From Volvariella volvacea V23 (taxonomy: Eukaryota; Basidiomycota; Agaricomycetes; Agaricales; Pluteaceae), in assembly GCA_000349905.1 (NCBI GenBank), contig KB722773.1, forward strand, positions 51,479-115,478: a DNA stretch of 64,000 nucleotides, given 5' to 3'. Below, in pieces: positions 1 through 12,208 of the stretch (within the stretch, counting starts at the first letter, position 1; every line of letters begins with the position of its first letter). The translations under genes and the position numbers were made by a program. Below the pieces are notes generated by a model. That model was not told where the DNA came from, did not search any database, and saw nothing but the letters and a program-made list of their open reading frames with translations.

Positions 1-1056
1 CAAGTCTGGACGAGCCCGGGTGACCACACCAATGCTTACGCCAAGGCCTAGACTTTTGCTGTAATTTCTTAGAGATGCAGCGTGTCGATTTTAGCGCGGC
101 TTCATTTGGTATGTTTCGACATACCAAACACCATTCTGCCCGTGGACTATGGCCCTCTATCAGCGGACAGTCTGGCATAGAACCGGCTAATGTCAGACTC
201 GCTTGTACAATGGTCCCATTCAGTTGGGGTGTCGTCACTCGTGCCGACTGTCGCCCCAGACTTGGCTGTTGCTCGGGAATCAGGCTGCCGGACATCAGAG
301 AAGCTGACGTGCGGTGCGTGTTTCTTCCCTAATTCAGGGTTGCAATCTTTATCCCCCGATGTATGTCAGCCAGCTGGTCCAAAAATGACTTTTCGGGGAT
401 AAGAGATTTTTCTATGCCTCTCGATCACCAGGTGCGTCGACCTTTACCCCAGTCGCAAATCCTTTTCCTTCACACCAGTGGCCCTTTGCTACCGCAGAAA
501 CCCTCATAGTGTTCTTGTGTTGACTCCCGGATATGCATTTGCAGGATGCCATATGGTACCGGCTGTGCCAGTACTGGTCCTGCACCGCAGCATCGGTGGG
601 CCCCGTGGTCAGGAACGCTGGTACCTACATCCAAAAAACTGGTCTAAACCTGATTCGCAAAACTCGGAAATAATACAAGGGATCCCCTTGCCGTCCGCCT
701 ACGAGTCTTGTGCAAGATCGTATCTAGATACGAGATTTTACTGAACCAACAAAATTATAACCATTTGCGCTTCTTTATGACCGCATTTGCATAGCAAGCT
801 CAGAACTGATCGACAGTTTGACATAGTGACGGATACCAGGCTCTTGTCCGGGAAAAAAGGGCAAAAGGAAGGATTATCCACTCCTTGATGACAAAGTCGC
901 AACTTGGGAAGACATAAAAACCGTCAGGTGTGGTATCACTTCTCCATCTCATCAAAGTACATAGGTCTTCTCCCTTCGGAGTTCTTGAGTTCCTCCCTCT
1001 CAAGGCTTCGTCCCCGAATTACATTTCTTACGTCCTTTCCGCTTCACGACTCCACG
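1..1056. other. 5' flank without a recognisable gene
   Basis: Open frames here are short, overlap on both strands and show no recognisable domain. The last 200 bases are pyrimidine-rich, as expected for the 5' leader of the UbiA gene that follows. I see nothing else that can be supported. Confidence 0.5.
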
Positions 1057-2258
1057 ATGTTGATGCTCACGCCCTTCTCGCTCTCCCATGAACTCCTTTC
1101 TATCTTGATGACGACTCCCTGTGATGGTCTTCCGAAGCTCCATTTCCCTAACGTGCTATTCCTCCTCCAAACCTTGTTCCTTTTCACCAAGTCTGATATT
1201 AAGACTGTCCTTGTCCCTGTAGTGAGTGTGCTCCACCATGTTGCTAGGTGCCAGCGGAATTCTTAATATCGGTCCCCTTCACATATCCGATGATGGTGGA
1301 AATCATTATTTTTAGACTATCTTCTCTACCCTTCTCGTCCCCAATCGTTCCGACTCGTCTTCCCTCTTCCTCTCTGTGGCGTGGACATATCTCCACCTCC
1401 TCACGTTTTGCATCGCGAATCAAACCCACAGTGTAGTTGAGGACTCGCTCAACAAACCATGGCGGCCAATTCCATCTGGCCGAATCTCACGAACCCAAGC
1501 CGCGTTCCTCCGATGGGCCCTCCTCACACCATTGTGTATTATCTTTTCTATGAACAGAAATGCATTGTGGCCCAGCGTTTCGTTGCTGGTTGCTACCTGT
1601 GTGTACAATGACCTATCTTGGAGCAAAGATGGGGTGGTCAAGAATCTACTAAACGTGGTCGGCTATGTGTCTTTTGAAGCCGGAGCGACCCTTGTGCTCG
1701 GTAAGATAACAACATCGTCTTCATCCTTGCCTGGAGGTCTGAGATATGATCAGGAAGCAACGCCACACTCGTCCAGGGTGCTCCATGGGCACTCACCCTA
1801 AGTGCTCTGATAATTCTCACTACCGTCCACGCCGGAGATATTCCAGACATCGATGGTGACTTCAAAGAAGGCCGCAGAACCCTCCCTATTATCTTTCCCA
1901 ACACCATCCGCCCTTCACTTTGCGCTACCATCCTGGCCTGGACCAGTTTCGCTTGTTGGAACCTGCTATCCTTCTCATGGGTTCTCATGGCCCTAACTGT
2001 TTTTGGTCTTGCCACCCTGACGATCATGGGATTTCTGTTGCCTTCAAAGGAAGGCAGGACACCTCATGACCGTCATCGTCAGGATAAGACCGCATTCATA
2101 CTTTACAATGTATGTGGAGCTCGCTTTGCCGCCCTTTCTCTACTCATGGTGTTTCATCCTTGGTTGCTCCCCTTTAGGCATGGCTCAGCGGTATGCATAT
2201 TGCTCTCGCGATATCTGCCAACGCAGGTCATGTTGGACATGTGTCAATGGTCGCATAA
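1057..2258 (+). CDS. UbiA-family integral membrane prenyltransferase / terpene-cyclase-like protein
   Basis: Four exons joined by canonical sites: 1057-1221, 1316-1700, 1754-2109 and 2178-2258, giving 328 residues. The joined frame stays open and ends at TAA 2258. Both Asp-rich signatures of the UbiA superfamily are visible: NQTHSVVED at residues 90-98, followed by NKPWRPIPSGR, and DIPDIDGD at 212-219. Hydrophobic stretches throughout fit a multi-helix membrane protein. UbiA enzymes bind a prenyl diphosphate through Mg2+ held by these two motifs; fungal members include aromatic prenyltransferases and membrane terpene cyclases. The substrate cannot be told from sequence. No other biosynthetic genes flank it, so this is not an obvious terpenoid cluster. 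The start was chosen because the ATG follows a pyrimidine-rich leader and precedes the usual FTKSDIKT block at a normal distance. Confidence 0.88.
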
Positions 2259-2926
2259 TCCGACGTTGCGATGCTTATTAGGAGCACACCACAAGTAGCG
2301 ACCGTGACCTGTCATCTCTACGTCGAGGCCCCTCTACGATTCACCGTCAAGTGCCCGTCTTCCCTATCTTCCTCCTTACTTCACCTTCTGCTAATCGCGA
2401 CTCTTCTCTTCCTTCACATCTGCGAGGCAATTTGGGCCTTCCGGATCTGTACATTATGTAACATACGCCCATCGCCGTCCGCGCTTGTGGAGGCGTGATG
2501 GATACGAAAGGTACTCAATTGGTTAGTTTGACATGCCGTTTGCTTCTCGAATTCAAATGATTCCCCCGTCGCCTTTGGGTGATTGTTCCGGGAATAAGGT
2601 TTAGCAGGTGCGAAAAGTCCCTGCACCTTTGTATTGTAGCAGTATCGTTTCTGCTTCCTAGCTGTTATTCCACATCTAATACTGGCTCCCGTCTCCCTTC
2701 TCCGATGTTGTATCATTGACAAGGACTCGAACACTGCATTTAGCCTTTTCTACACCCTTCTTCATTTTTCACCTTCCACATGCTAGCGATCCGTGCATTC
2801 CTACTTTATAATGTAAATACTATTTGGTTGGTTAATGTTAACGCTGTTAAGGTTTGAATTCGTTGCCTCTTCGGGGATCGCATGGTACCATTGGCCGAGT
2901 GTGACAGGGAGTGAAAATTTCGTATC
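2259..2926. other. Intergenic, UbiA 3' flank to tRNA
   Basis: No gene is supported. Short frames on both strands have no recognisable content. Confidence 0.5.
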
Positions 2927-2998
2927 GCCTCGTTGGCGTAGTGGTAGCGCGTCGCACTTGTAATGCGAAGGTCACTCGTTCAATCCGGGTACGAGGCA
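2927..2998 (+). tRNA. tRNA-Thr (anticodon TGT)
   Basis: A complete cloverleaf can be drawn. The acceptor stem GCCTCGT pairs perfectly with ACGAGGC, followed by discriminator A. The anticodon stem TCGCA/TGCGA is perfect, with loop CTTGTAA giving anticodon TGT, which reads ACA threonine codons. The T arm is ACTCG-TTCAATC-CGGGT. A-box and B-box promoter elements are internal (TGGCGTAGTGG and GTTCAATCC). There is no intron. Confidence 0.93.
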
Positions 2999-3006
2999 TT
3001 TATTTT
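2999..3006 (+). terminator. RNA polymerase III T-run terminator
   Basis: TTTATTTT lies directly after the discriminator base of tRNA-Thr, as expected for Pol III termination. Confidence 0.7.
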
Positions 3007-3575
3007 CCCATCAATACTAACCGAACAACTTTTTTCGTTTCCTTTACCACTGCATGCTGCCCGCGTAGAGTCCTTGACATCGGCTTGTGTCTCCACGTAT
3101 GCTCAGCAGTGGCGAAAGCCATGGCATTCGACAGTACTATCAGGTCTTCAAGCGGAATATGGGACCCAAGAAACTTCAACAACTCGCTTCTCTTGTCACT
3201 GGCAGACACACTTGCCAATGTATTCATAGCTCTCACTGTCTACTTTATATTACAACCAGTCTTATCTTATCTTATCACGCGGAACCAGCCTCCGGGACAG
3301 ACAATCAAGTTGCCGCTGTATACTCTTAAACCCACGACTTGCTCTCCAACGACCGACAAATTCCACGGGCTTGACGGCAAACAACTTCGATTCTAAAATT
3401 AGCGCACAAAAGGACACCGAAGGTCATCAAATAGCTCATAGCGTGCCCGGATAAACCACACATTTCAGAGCGCCAGTTCTCACCATAAAAGCCATCCTAC
3501 CTGGTAATCTGATAAGATGAGCTCCTGGTCCTTTCTTCCCCCTCCCCCTCCCGGTTGCTGCTATCTCCACTGTTC
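3007..3575. other. Intergenic, tRNA to MFS gene
   Basis: No convincing gene. A moderate open frame around 3121-3396 has no recognisable domain. Confidence 0.4.
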
Positions 3576-6183
3576 ATGCCAGTCGAAGAGAAACGAGCGG
3601 AGAGTCCGACATCTCGAGCTTACAGGGGCGAGTTCCCACTGGCGTCAGAGGATGAGAAAGCGCCCTCATCACCATCACCGACTGGATCAACGCTGTCCGT
3701 GCGCCGACCCAAGTTACCACTTGGTTGGCAAGCATTGATCATTTTATTAACGTGCATGTGTACTTGTACGTACCACTTCTTTTTCGTGGATTCTACCCGT
3801 CTCTCATCATCCTGAATTGGTTAGTTGGTAACCATTGGTCCAACGTGAGTATGATTTGCCTTATGCTTGTTCATTTGACTTATCGCGAACACTTTGCTGT
3901 TGTAGGGATTAATTGTGTCAGCACCTTTCCACTATCTTGGTTCGGACGTACCCATGTACCCATTTTCATCATGGTTCGTGCTGCGTGAACTATAGGGCCA
4001 TGAAGACGACCATCATCCGAAACCTTAAAATAAACAACTCACAATTCGCAACTCTAGTAAGAATTAACGCTACCTTTTCTACGTTCTCGCAAATCTTAGA
4101 CTAACTTTCCTAACCTTAACCTTGTCGTCACGACAGGTCGCCGTCACGAACCTTGTAAGTACCCCCAAACCTAATGTCCAAACTAACGTCGATAACCAAA
4201 CGACATCCCACCAAAGGTAAACACATTCTTGTGTGTCGGCATCGGGTTTTGCATCGACAGATGGGGCGGAGCCACTTCCTCTGTCGTCTTGGCCGCCTTC
4301 CACCTCGGTGGAGCAGCGGTCATGGCAGGGTCGGCCACGAACCACCTGAACAGCTACCCGCTTCTGGTCCTCGGAAAGGTTATTGCGGCTATAGGAGACG
4401 GTTCCCTGGATAACGCCCAGCACCGCATTTTCTCAACCTACTTTGCGCCTGGAAAAGGATTCGCCTTTTCGATTGGTGAGCTATTCTTGCCTATATGCTT
4501 GCCTTGTCGATTTTTCTCTTTCTTGTGTCGTTTTCGTGTGAGCTTCTTTCTGATGAGAAGTTTTTTCATGGAAACTTGGAATCAGGTGCGATTTGGTAAG
4601 AAGCTGATTTCCGAAATCTCCCGGAATGGACCGTTGACGCCAGTCCCATCGACCTTCTCGAATTCTTCTGACCAGGTCCATTGCAAACCTAGCGCAGTTC
4701 ACAGGACAATCAACGGCAAATATCATTGCGAGAAATCTAGGGAGCTTCGCCTGGACGCTGTGGATCAGCACCATCATCAGTTTCTTCTCCCTCCTCTGTG
4801 CGATCACCGTCCTCTTTCTCGATCGATACCTGCGCACAAAGTATGAGATCATCGACCAGACGAGCGGAAGGGTCCACCGCGGAGTTGCGACAAAGTCTGG
4901 TGTCTTCAAGTTGAGTGCCATCAGGCATCTACCCTTGACCTTTTGGGTCGTGGTTCTTTTCGCCATATTTGAGAACGCGGGGGTGCAGTCCTTTGTGTCT
5001 ATTTCCACGTGAGCATCTTTGTCTGTCTAGGGTAGCCGATGCGTGCATGTGCTCATCGTCTGGGTGCAGGCAATTCGCCCAACAACGCCTGAAGAAGGGG
5101 GCTGTGGTTGGGGGATGGGTTTCCAGCTTTTACTTGCTGCTTCCGGTTGGCTTGACTCCCTTCTTGGGTATCTTTATTGATGGCTACGGCCATCGCGTCT
5201 CCTTCTGTGAGCTTCTCTTCTCTTCTCTGCGTTGAGCCAAAAGAAACTCATTGCGACGTACCGTACTAAATCCACCAACGCATGGATAGTGTTCGTATCG
5301 GGATTAACGTTTTTGACATCTATGTTGCTTCTCAAGTTCTCGCATACCGTCCCTACGTTTAGTATGTCATCATATCTTGATTGGTACGCAAATCGGACTT
5401 AGGCGTTCTGGGATAGTTGCTGCATATGTTTTCTATGCCCTATCTCAGGTTAGCACAGGAAGAGAGGGCCGATAGGTACGGTCGATTGCTAACGGCGAAG
5501 TAGAGCGTCACACCCGCACCTCAAGTCGAAATCATACGAAACATTATCCCAGATCCGCAATATTTCGCAACAGGGTATGTCCCCCTCTGCTCCTCTAACC
5601 AGTCTCTGATTGCGTCACCATTCGCGACAGTTTTGCAATCAAAAGTGGGTCCTCAGTGTCGTAAAACTCGACTTCAACAACTTCATCATCACCACCTCCT
5701 GCAGAGTCCATCGTCCAAGCCTCGATCGTCATCATCACTACAGCGGCAGGAAAACTGCAAGATCTCTCACCGACGAATTCGCTCGACTCAGCTGTCTCCT
5801 TATGGCTCGCTTACGCCTTTATCTGCGTCGCGATCTCGGGAACTCTGCTCGTAGCGTCTTACACCCCATCGGGACAAAGAACCCTCCCTGCTGCACGGCT
5901 CTCGCAAGTTCCGCCCGCTGAGCTGAAATCCGAGGTCGAGAGACTTTGGGTGGAAAATGGGATGGATAGGTACGCAGAAGGAGTCGATGCCTCGAACATT
6001 GCATATCGAGAGAGACTGCTCAAGTCCCCTCGGGAGGAAAGACACGCTGCCGGAACGCGGTGGGTGTGCTGGGCATATCCGGCTGCTGGACTGGCTGTCA
6101 TCTTCATTGGATGGATAATGTTTGGATTGGGCGTTGGCTGGGGTGTACACGGGAGCGTTATCGCTGGTACTGTGGGCGAGTGA
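3576..6183 (+). CDS. Major facilitator superfamily transporter (MFSD1-like)
   Basis: A heavily split gene of about ten exons. It starts MPVEEKRAESP with a Ser/Pro-rich cytosolic N terminus, then LPLGWQALIILL opens the first membrane helix. Readable blocks follow in order: MKTTIIRNLKINNSQFATL (3999-4056), an 18-nt micro-exon VAVTNL (4137-4154), then VNTFLCVGIGFCIDRWGG (from 4217). Later blocks are SIANLAQFTGQSTANI, LTFWVVVLFAIFENAG, GLTPFLGIFIDGYGHR and a last exon ending FGLGVGWGVHGS...TVGE at 6183. The two D-[RG]-[WY]-G helix-boundary motifs and about 12 hydrophobic segments fit MFS. The splice before MKTT (exon 1 to about 3930, then a roughly 40-nt intron) is my best reconstruction. A late intron, probably around 5670-5720, removes a TAA. 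The substrate is unknown. Confidence 0.78.
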
Positions 6184-7104
6184 GGGGTGGAGCCGAGTTT
6201 GGGGTCGGCGGAGGTGTCGCTGTCTTATGTCCACGGAGGGTACGATGATGGTATGTTGTATTGATTGCTCAATGACGAGGACACCAGGCTGCCTCTGTAT
6301 GTGGCGAGACTGCCTTTCGTGGCTTTGAGAACGCGCTTTTATGCTCACACGCAAGGTTTTACCTGCTAAGAGAGCGTGATAACGACCTTCCTTGTGAGGA
6401 AGTCGTAATGGGCGTGCCTGTGAGAATTGATTGCCTCGGCAAAAGCATCTCCTTAGCTCCGCACCATTGCCTACGCTCCCAAGCTACAGATTTTCTTAGC
6501 TCGCCTCACAGTCCGTCAAGTCCACCAGCGGATGCGGTGTCCGAGCCTCAGGTAGCACGTTATCGCAATAATGGTCTTCGCCGCACTCCTCATCCACGGT
6601 TGGGAGTATTTGGGACGAAAGTGAAACGGAAGACGACGGAAGGGCCTACTACGATCTGCACACACTGAATGATGCATCACTGCATCAAAGAGTTTCAATA
6701 ATCACTTGTCCATGCCACGCACATCACCCTGCATGCGACATCAACAGCATGCCACTGTGGGTCTCTTCAGCTCCCCTACTGCCTTGCCTGAGGCCTCTTT
6801 TTCAAGCTCAAGAACAGACCCATCGCTGCCCTCGATCGTCATGATCATCGTCAAATTCAAAGCCTCCTTGCAGTTCCGCTCCCACGTGTTGGTGAAATAG
6901 GCTTTATACTTGGGGAAGGTGGGGGTTCGAAAATGAGCTCTATCATCGGGTGGGTTGAAAATGGATTGGGAGGGGTAAAAAAAGGTGCCTCACTGTTCTT
7001 ACCCTAAGTATACTGTGCCCACGAGTACACGCGTTGAAATACCTACCCCGGACCCTTTCTTCAGTCCCCCCCTCCCTCCCTTCCCCACCAGCCCCTTGCT
7101 CATC
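6184..7104. other. Intergenic, no gene seen
   Basis: Short frames only. The last 100 bases are C-rich and pyrimidine-rich and probably form the leader of the BTB gene. Confidence 0.5.
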
Positions 7105-8136
7105 ATGGCCGCCCCAGCCTACACCTCCAAAATCGAAGCCACTCCCCTTGCTCCGCTCCCTCCATTCCCTGACCCACCATCCTACAGCCCCCCAAAGTAC
7201 CATCCTCTCTTCGATGACCCCGACGCGGACGTCGTCCTCCGCTCACTCGAGGGCACACTCTACTGCGTGCACTCCTACATCCTCCGCAACGCATCGGGCC
7301 TCTTCAGCACCATGTTCGAGCTCCCCCAGCCCCTGAAACACGGCATCGAGATGGGCTGTTTCAGCGCGCCCGAGATCGCGGTGTACGAGCCCGACTCCGT
7401 CCTCGAACGCCTACTGCGCATGGTCTGCGGGCTCGCCGTCCCCGCCTGGGAGAGCTACGACGACGTGGAGCGCGTGCTGGCGATCGCGGAGAAGTGGGAC
7501 GCGCCCGGCCCGATTGCGATCATCCGGTCGGCGCTGATGTCGCCCAAGTTTTTAAAGGCCGATCCGTTGAGGCTGTATGCGCTGGCGAGGCACTTTGGGT
7601 GGAAGGAGCAGGCGAAGTTGGCGGCGACGGAGTCGTTGACGATGGCGTTGCACGATCCGGAGCATACCGCCCAGTTGGAGAGGCTGTCGTCAAAGGATCT
7701 ACTACCCTTGTTGAACCTGCATCGCAGACGGAGGGACATGTTCAAGGAGCTTGTTGATAGCCCAGAGCGCTTCACTGCTGGAAACAGGTGTGTGCGAGCC
7801 GTTGATGATAGTTTGGGTCGTGCTCATCGCTCGGTGGATCCTTTCAGCTCTCCCTATCACTGCAGCAGATGCGGTGTGACTCAACTCGATAACCATACCT
7901 GGCGCGAACTCAAAAATGTCATGTTTGTCGAAATGGATAGGAGACCTCTGGGTGACACGCTAGGTATCATGGCTGGAATTGGCCCCGAATGGCCAGAAGC
8001 TCTCGCATGCTGGGAAGCTAAATGCAAGAAGGAAGGATGCGGAGGGCTCAATTACGATCGCGTGGCTACCATCCGACAGATCAGGAATTGTATCGATTTG
8101 TTGCCGATCACGATTGAGGACGAGGATCAGGAATAG
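7105..8136 (+). CDS. BTB/POZ domain protein, fungal type
   Basis: Start MAAPAYTSKIEATP follows a pyrimidine-rich leader. Residues about 33-80 form a BTB core: PLFDDPDADVVLRS, then GTLYCVHSYILRNASGLF and TMFELPQP. The DPDADVVLRS...F.VH...L...S..F.TM pattern is typical of the large basidiomycete BTB family. The C-terminal third holds a Cys/His cluster (YHCSRCG, then later CWEAKCKKEGCGG) that may bind a metal. The frame is open throughout, but 7788-7847 has canonical GTGTGT...TTTCAG ends and is 60 nt, so it is probably a frame-preserving intron; splicing gives 323 rather than 343 residues. BTB domains mediate dimerisation or cullin-3 binding, but the role of these fungal proteins is generally unknown. 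The codons are GC-rich, unlike the NACHT pseudogene at 50-56 kb. Confidence 0.85.
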   Translation: MAAPAYTSKIEATPLAPLPPFPDPPSYSPPKYHPLFDDPDADVVLRSLEGTLYCVHSYILRNASGLFSTMFELPQPLKHGIEMGCFSAPEIAVYEPDSVLERLLRMVCGLAVPAWESYDDVERVLAIAEKWDAPGPIAIIRSALMSPKFLKADPLRLYALARHFGWKEQAKLAATESLTMALHDPEHTAQLERLSSKDLLPLLNLHRRRRDMFKELVDSPERFTAGNRCVRAVDDSLGRAHRSVDPFSSPYHCSRCGVTQLDNHTWRELKNVMFVEMDRRPLGDTLGIMAGIGPEWPEALACWEAKCKKEGCGGLNYDRVATIRQIRNCIDLLPITIEDEDQE

Positions 8137-10362
8137 ATGGATCAGGAATTGACTCCCCCACTTCCTTTGTATCTTGCCATCTCCTTATCTTCATTATTCG
8201 CTTCGCGCTTGCTCCTTTTGTGGTTGTGTTGCATCGCTTTCTCGAGTTTTGCTTAGAGACCTCGTACTTACCAGCCTCATACACACTAGTTAGGGCAGTA
8301 CCCTTGCACCTGTTCATAGCCTTTAATAACACCTGTACATATCACTTAGTGGTGACTTTGCCTAGAAGGTTATGATTGACCGCCCCTCACCGTGGGTTTG
8401 GATAGGAAGTATTGCATTGCTGGTCGCAGATGCTCGTCATAGGTACATTGCGATATTTCCGCCACGGATGTCTATGGTACACCATGCGCTAAATTTCAGA
8501 CGGGGGTAGTTGAAATGCCTCAAAGTAGCCAATGGCAATTTTACGATACGCGCGATTTGATGTATAACGCGTTACAGTCTGAGAGGTTTACGCTGCAAGG
8601 CAAAACTTCGACTTTGTTAGTGGGAGGTATTGAAAAGAAAAGAGCAGGAAACACAAGAAAAATAGATGGTGAGCTTGCTCTGGATCGTAAATCGCAAGTC
8701 TTAGACGCCAGAATGTGCTCTGACGCTGGTGTAGAGACTAGGGAAGCCGGCAGCGAGTCTGTCGGAGACCTTTAGGGTACTCGAGCACGTTTGCGAGCCG
8801 TAGCAGCGGCTGACGTCTATTTTAATCCTTTCACACAACAAGCCAGTGGTGGCTAGCTCAAAAGGGGAGCGTATATCGTACGCTTATGTACCCTTGTAGA
8901 TTTAAAAACAGCTCACTTGCGTTCCCAGGTCTCCCTCCCTTTACCCTTGCCTCGCATCGCAGACCGGAGGTGAGTGGACCAACCACCGCCGTTCTGGAAA
9001 GTGCCCTGTATCTCGTTCCGTCATTGTCAGTGCAGTTCTTCTCTAGGCCTCGATACGGAGTTTATATTCGGCTTCTGATGCCCTCCGTATACCTGTCGTG
9101 GGGAATAACGCACATGGACCTAGTGGGCGCTTACACCTATTGACGAGGCCAAGACCTTCCTGTTCAGCGAACGAGCGCTCGTCTCGGCGACCGAATCTTG
9201 GGCGATTGCGTTGGGTTGACATCCAAAAAGGACGCAAGGACGGTCGGTAAGTTTGCATTGATCGCATCGTCGAAATTTGTAGGAGCCATCACATTGATTG
9301 ACCAAACCCATCGACTGTGTGGATATATATCCTGTGAGGAAAGAAGCCAGCCGTCCGCTATTGAAAACGACAGAAGTGGACGCCGTCCTGGATCGTCTGC
9401 ATGAGTGCCTTGGTGGTTATCTGTCCATATGCTCCTCACGCCAACACGGATCATGGATAACATAGAAGACGCACTCTATCGCCCTGAAAACGCAGATCAC
9501 CCTAATTTTAGACTTGCATTCATTTACGAGAGATAGGCGGAGTAGGTGGAAGAGCGGGGAGACTCTGGAAAACATTCCAAGGTCCGTGCAGCATCATTGA
9601 CTTTTGACACCATTTGACACCATTCGTGAATTCTTCCCCCTGACGAAATCCCCATGGGTTTGAGGTTGACGCCAATGGATGGCGATCTGCGGGGCACGCT
9701 GTGATCGCTGGGAGGGTGCTCACCTATGGTAAAACAGCTCCTTCAGGCTTACAGAGCACTGACCAAGTACCAAGTTGTCCGGCTAGAACGCTGAAGCTGC
9801 GGCCAGATGCGCGCGTCAATATGCGACCAGGTCTATGATAAGACAAACGGGCTTTAGCAACACCGACCCTGCACATCAATTAGTCTTGTTTGTCCGTCAC
9901 AGACGCCACACCACACCAAGGCCGACGACGAACGTGCGTGCCCTTTTTTCAGTCCAACCGCGGCTTCCGCCGGACTTGGCCCACCTACCGTCACCGACCG
10001 AGAGAGTACCTGCCTCGTTTTTCCAGCTTACGGTATTTGTGGTCTTGTGCTGCAATTTGTCGCGAACGGTTGTGCTTCTTTCACCACTGGCTGCCAGTTT
10101 CCGCATGGACGGGCTGTCATCAATGTCATCGGTGGCATCGCGGCTCGCTTGGACAGAGTCAGAAGTCGTAATCGCGACATAGCAAGCTCAATGACCCAGC
10201 CTTGGAGTCCAGGTTCGGAAAAGAAGTGGGATTACAGTCGTAACATATGCGTAGTAGACATCCAACAAAGACTAAGGGAGGGGAGAGATACAGCATACTA
10301 TAATAAAACGAGCCATTCCCGTCCAGAGTTCCTCCGACGAGCTGAGACGGAGACACAAAGTT
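8137..10362. other. 2.2-kb intergenic stretch
   Basis: I looked on both strands and found only short overlapping frames without recognisable domains (for example 8515-8775 on plus). No repeats or tRNA seen. Confidence 0.4.
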
Positions 10363-12208
10363 TTATCCGGACATTCCGAATCGCGGGGCGTTGATGATGA
10401 TGCCAAACAGGCAGCCAGCGAGGATACCAGCGCAGGGCAGGGTGAGGACCCAACCGAAGATGATCCAGAGGATCATGCGCCAGTTGAGAGCGCGGACGTT
10501 GCCGTTGCAGAGGCCGACGGCGACGGTGGCGCCGGAGATGGACTGGGTCGTTGAGACGGGGAGACCGAGTTGGGAGGCGAGGACGACGGTGGTGGCGGCA
10601 CCCAGTTCCATGGAGTAGCCACGGGAAGGTGAGTGCAGGGTGATGCGGTTACCGAGGACGCTCTGGGTGGATTCGTTAGAGCTAGGAAGAGGACAAGACG
10701 AGAGGAGAGAGACGCACCATGATGGTGTAGCCGTAGGTAGCCAAACCGATGACGAGAGCAGCAGCGCAGAATGCGAGAACCCAAACAGGGGTAGGTGCAC
10801 GAGAGCCAGAGAAGGAACCGGAATCCCAGATGAGGAAAATTGTGGACAACGGACCGGCGGCGTTGGCGACTGTAGGACCGTGTCAGATTCGTCCAAATGA
10901 AGACCTCCCATGACCAGGTTTACTCACCATCATTGGAACCATGAGCAAAGGAGGCAGTGCAGGCAGTGAGGACTTGTACAAAGGAGAAGCAGTGCTCGGT
11001 CTTGTTCGAGTATTGCTTCGCGTGGGCGTGGACCTCACGGATGCGCTGAGCGTCACTGCCCTGAGTCTGCTCGCCAGCAACATCCCGGGTAGCGTTGTGC
11101 CAGATGCGTCCGATGATGTGGTACCGGACGATCTTGTACAGGTTCGAGGGGAGAACCCAGGGGCCCTCGATCTTGCTCCTGTTGTCGACGGGGGCAAGGG
11201 CGGCTTTGGCGGGCGCGTCCTCGCTCGGCTGGCTCTCGATCTCCTTGGTGTTCTCAATGTCGCTGGCGCGGGTGATCTCGGCGGCGTCGTGGTGGCCACG
11301 GTAGTAGTCGGGGGTGGCATCGGGCGCAGTGGCAAGGTTGGCGTCCTCGGGGGCGGGGCGGCTCCAAAGCAGGGGGCCGAGGAAGAAGTGGTACCACCTG
11401 AGAGTGTAGTCACCCTTGATGACCCTGGCGTGGACGAAGGGAACCCAGAAAAGAACAGCAAGGAAGGCGACGACGAGAGCGGTCAGGACGATGGCAAGGG
11501 CCGTTGTCGTTCCGGAAAGCTTGTCGAGGCCGAGGTTGGGGGAACCCTTGTAGACGATGACCATGGTCAAGATGGAGGTGGTGATGAAGAAGAAGACGGG
11601 GCCGCTCCATAGGGCGAGGGTGGTGCTGTTCTTGCGCTCCAAGATGCCGTACTTTGTGATGAGGTAGACGAAGGCTGCGAACCCACCAGAGATGCAAGGA
11701 GCGATGGCCCACGAAGCAAAGACGGTGGCGACACCGTTGCCATTCCAACCCCACCGGACCGCATCGGAACCGCCAGCAGCGATGCCGACGCCAATAATAG
11801 CTCCAACAATTGAGTGGGTGGTTGAGACGGGGAAGCGGAGTCTGGTGGCGCCGAGGACCCAGGTCGAGGAGCCGACGAGGGCGCAGAACATGGCGAGCAT
11901 GAGGACGGCGGGATCATCGTTGAAGATGTTGATGTCGATGATGTTGTTGCGGATCGTCGACGTCACACGAGCACCGGCTGAGACAGCTCCGACAAACTCC
12001 ATGACCGTGGCAAGCAAGACTGCTTGACCGAGGGACAATGAGCGCGAACCCACGGATGTTGCGAATCTGGAGGGCGAGTCAGCATCGATTGTTAGCAGAT
12101 ACGATTGACATACGAGTTTGCTACATCATTGGCACCAATGCCGTAGGCATCGGCGAACGCAAAGATGAGACCTAGCGCAAAGATGTAGTCGTACTGATGG
12201 AGGGGCAT
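10363..12208 (-). CDS. PHO4-family phosphate permease (Na+/Pi symporter, PHO89-like)
   Basis: Four exons on the minus strand: 12208-12114, 12066-10928, 10869-10718 and 10662-10363, all with canonical ends, give 561 residues. Both halves carry the inverted-repeat signature of the PiT family: GIGANDVANSFATSVGS near residues 24-40 and HGSNDVANAAGP near 407-418. Matching FPVSTTHSIVGA and LPVSTTQSISGA blocks follow each half. A long hydrophilic loop rich in Asp, Glu and Lys lies between the halves, as in fungal PHO89/pho-4. The protein would import inorganic phosphate at the plasma membrane with Na+ (or H+). The start MPLHQYDYIFALG is the only ATG in frame just before the first signature. Three Pho4-type motifs lie upstream. 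Confidence 0.93.

Noticed and set aside
1248..1436. Apparent frameshift between the two halves of the UbiA gene
   Set aside because: Intron 1222-1315 with canonical ends restores the frame.
3768..4216. Stops in the 5' part of the MFS gene, suggesting decay
   Set aside because: They fall in introns once the 18-nt micro-exon and its neighbours are recognised; the joined helix is continuous.
10941..11612. Long plus-strand frame opposite the phosphate permease
   Set aside because: It is the antisense shadow of a GC-rich, well-supported gene.
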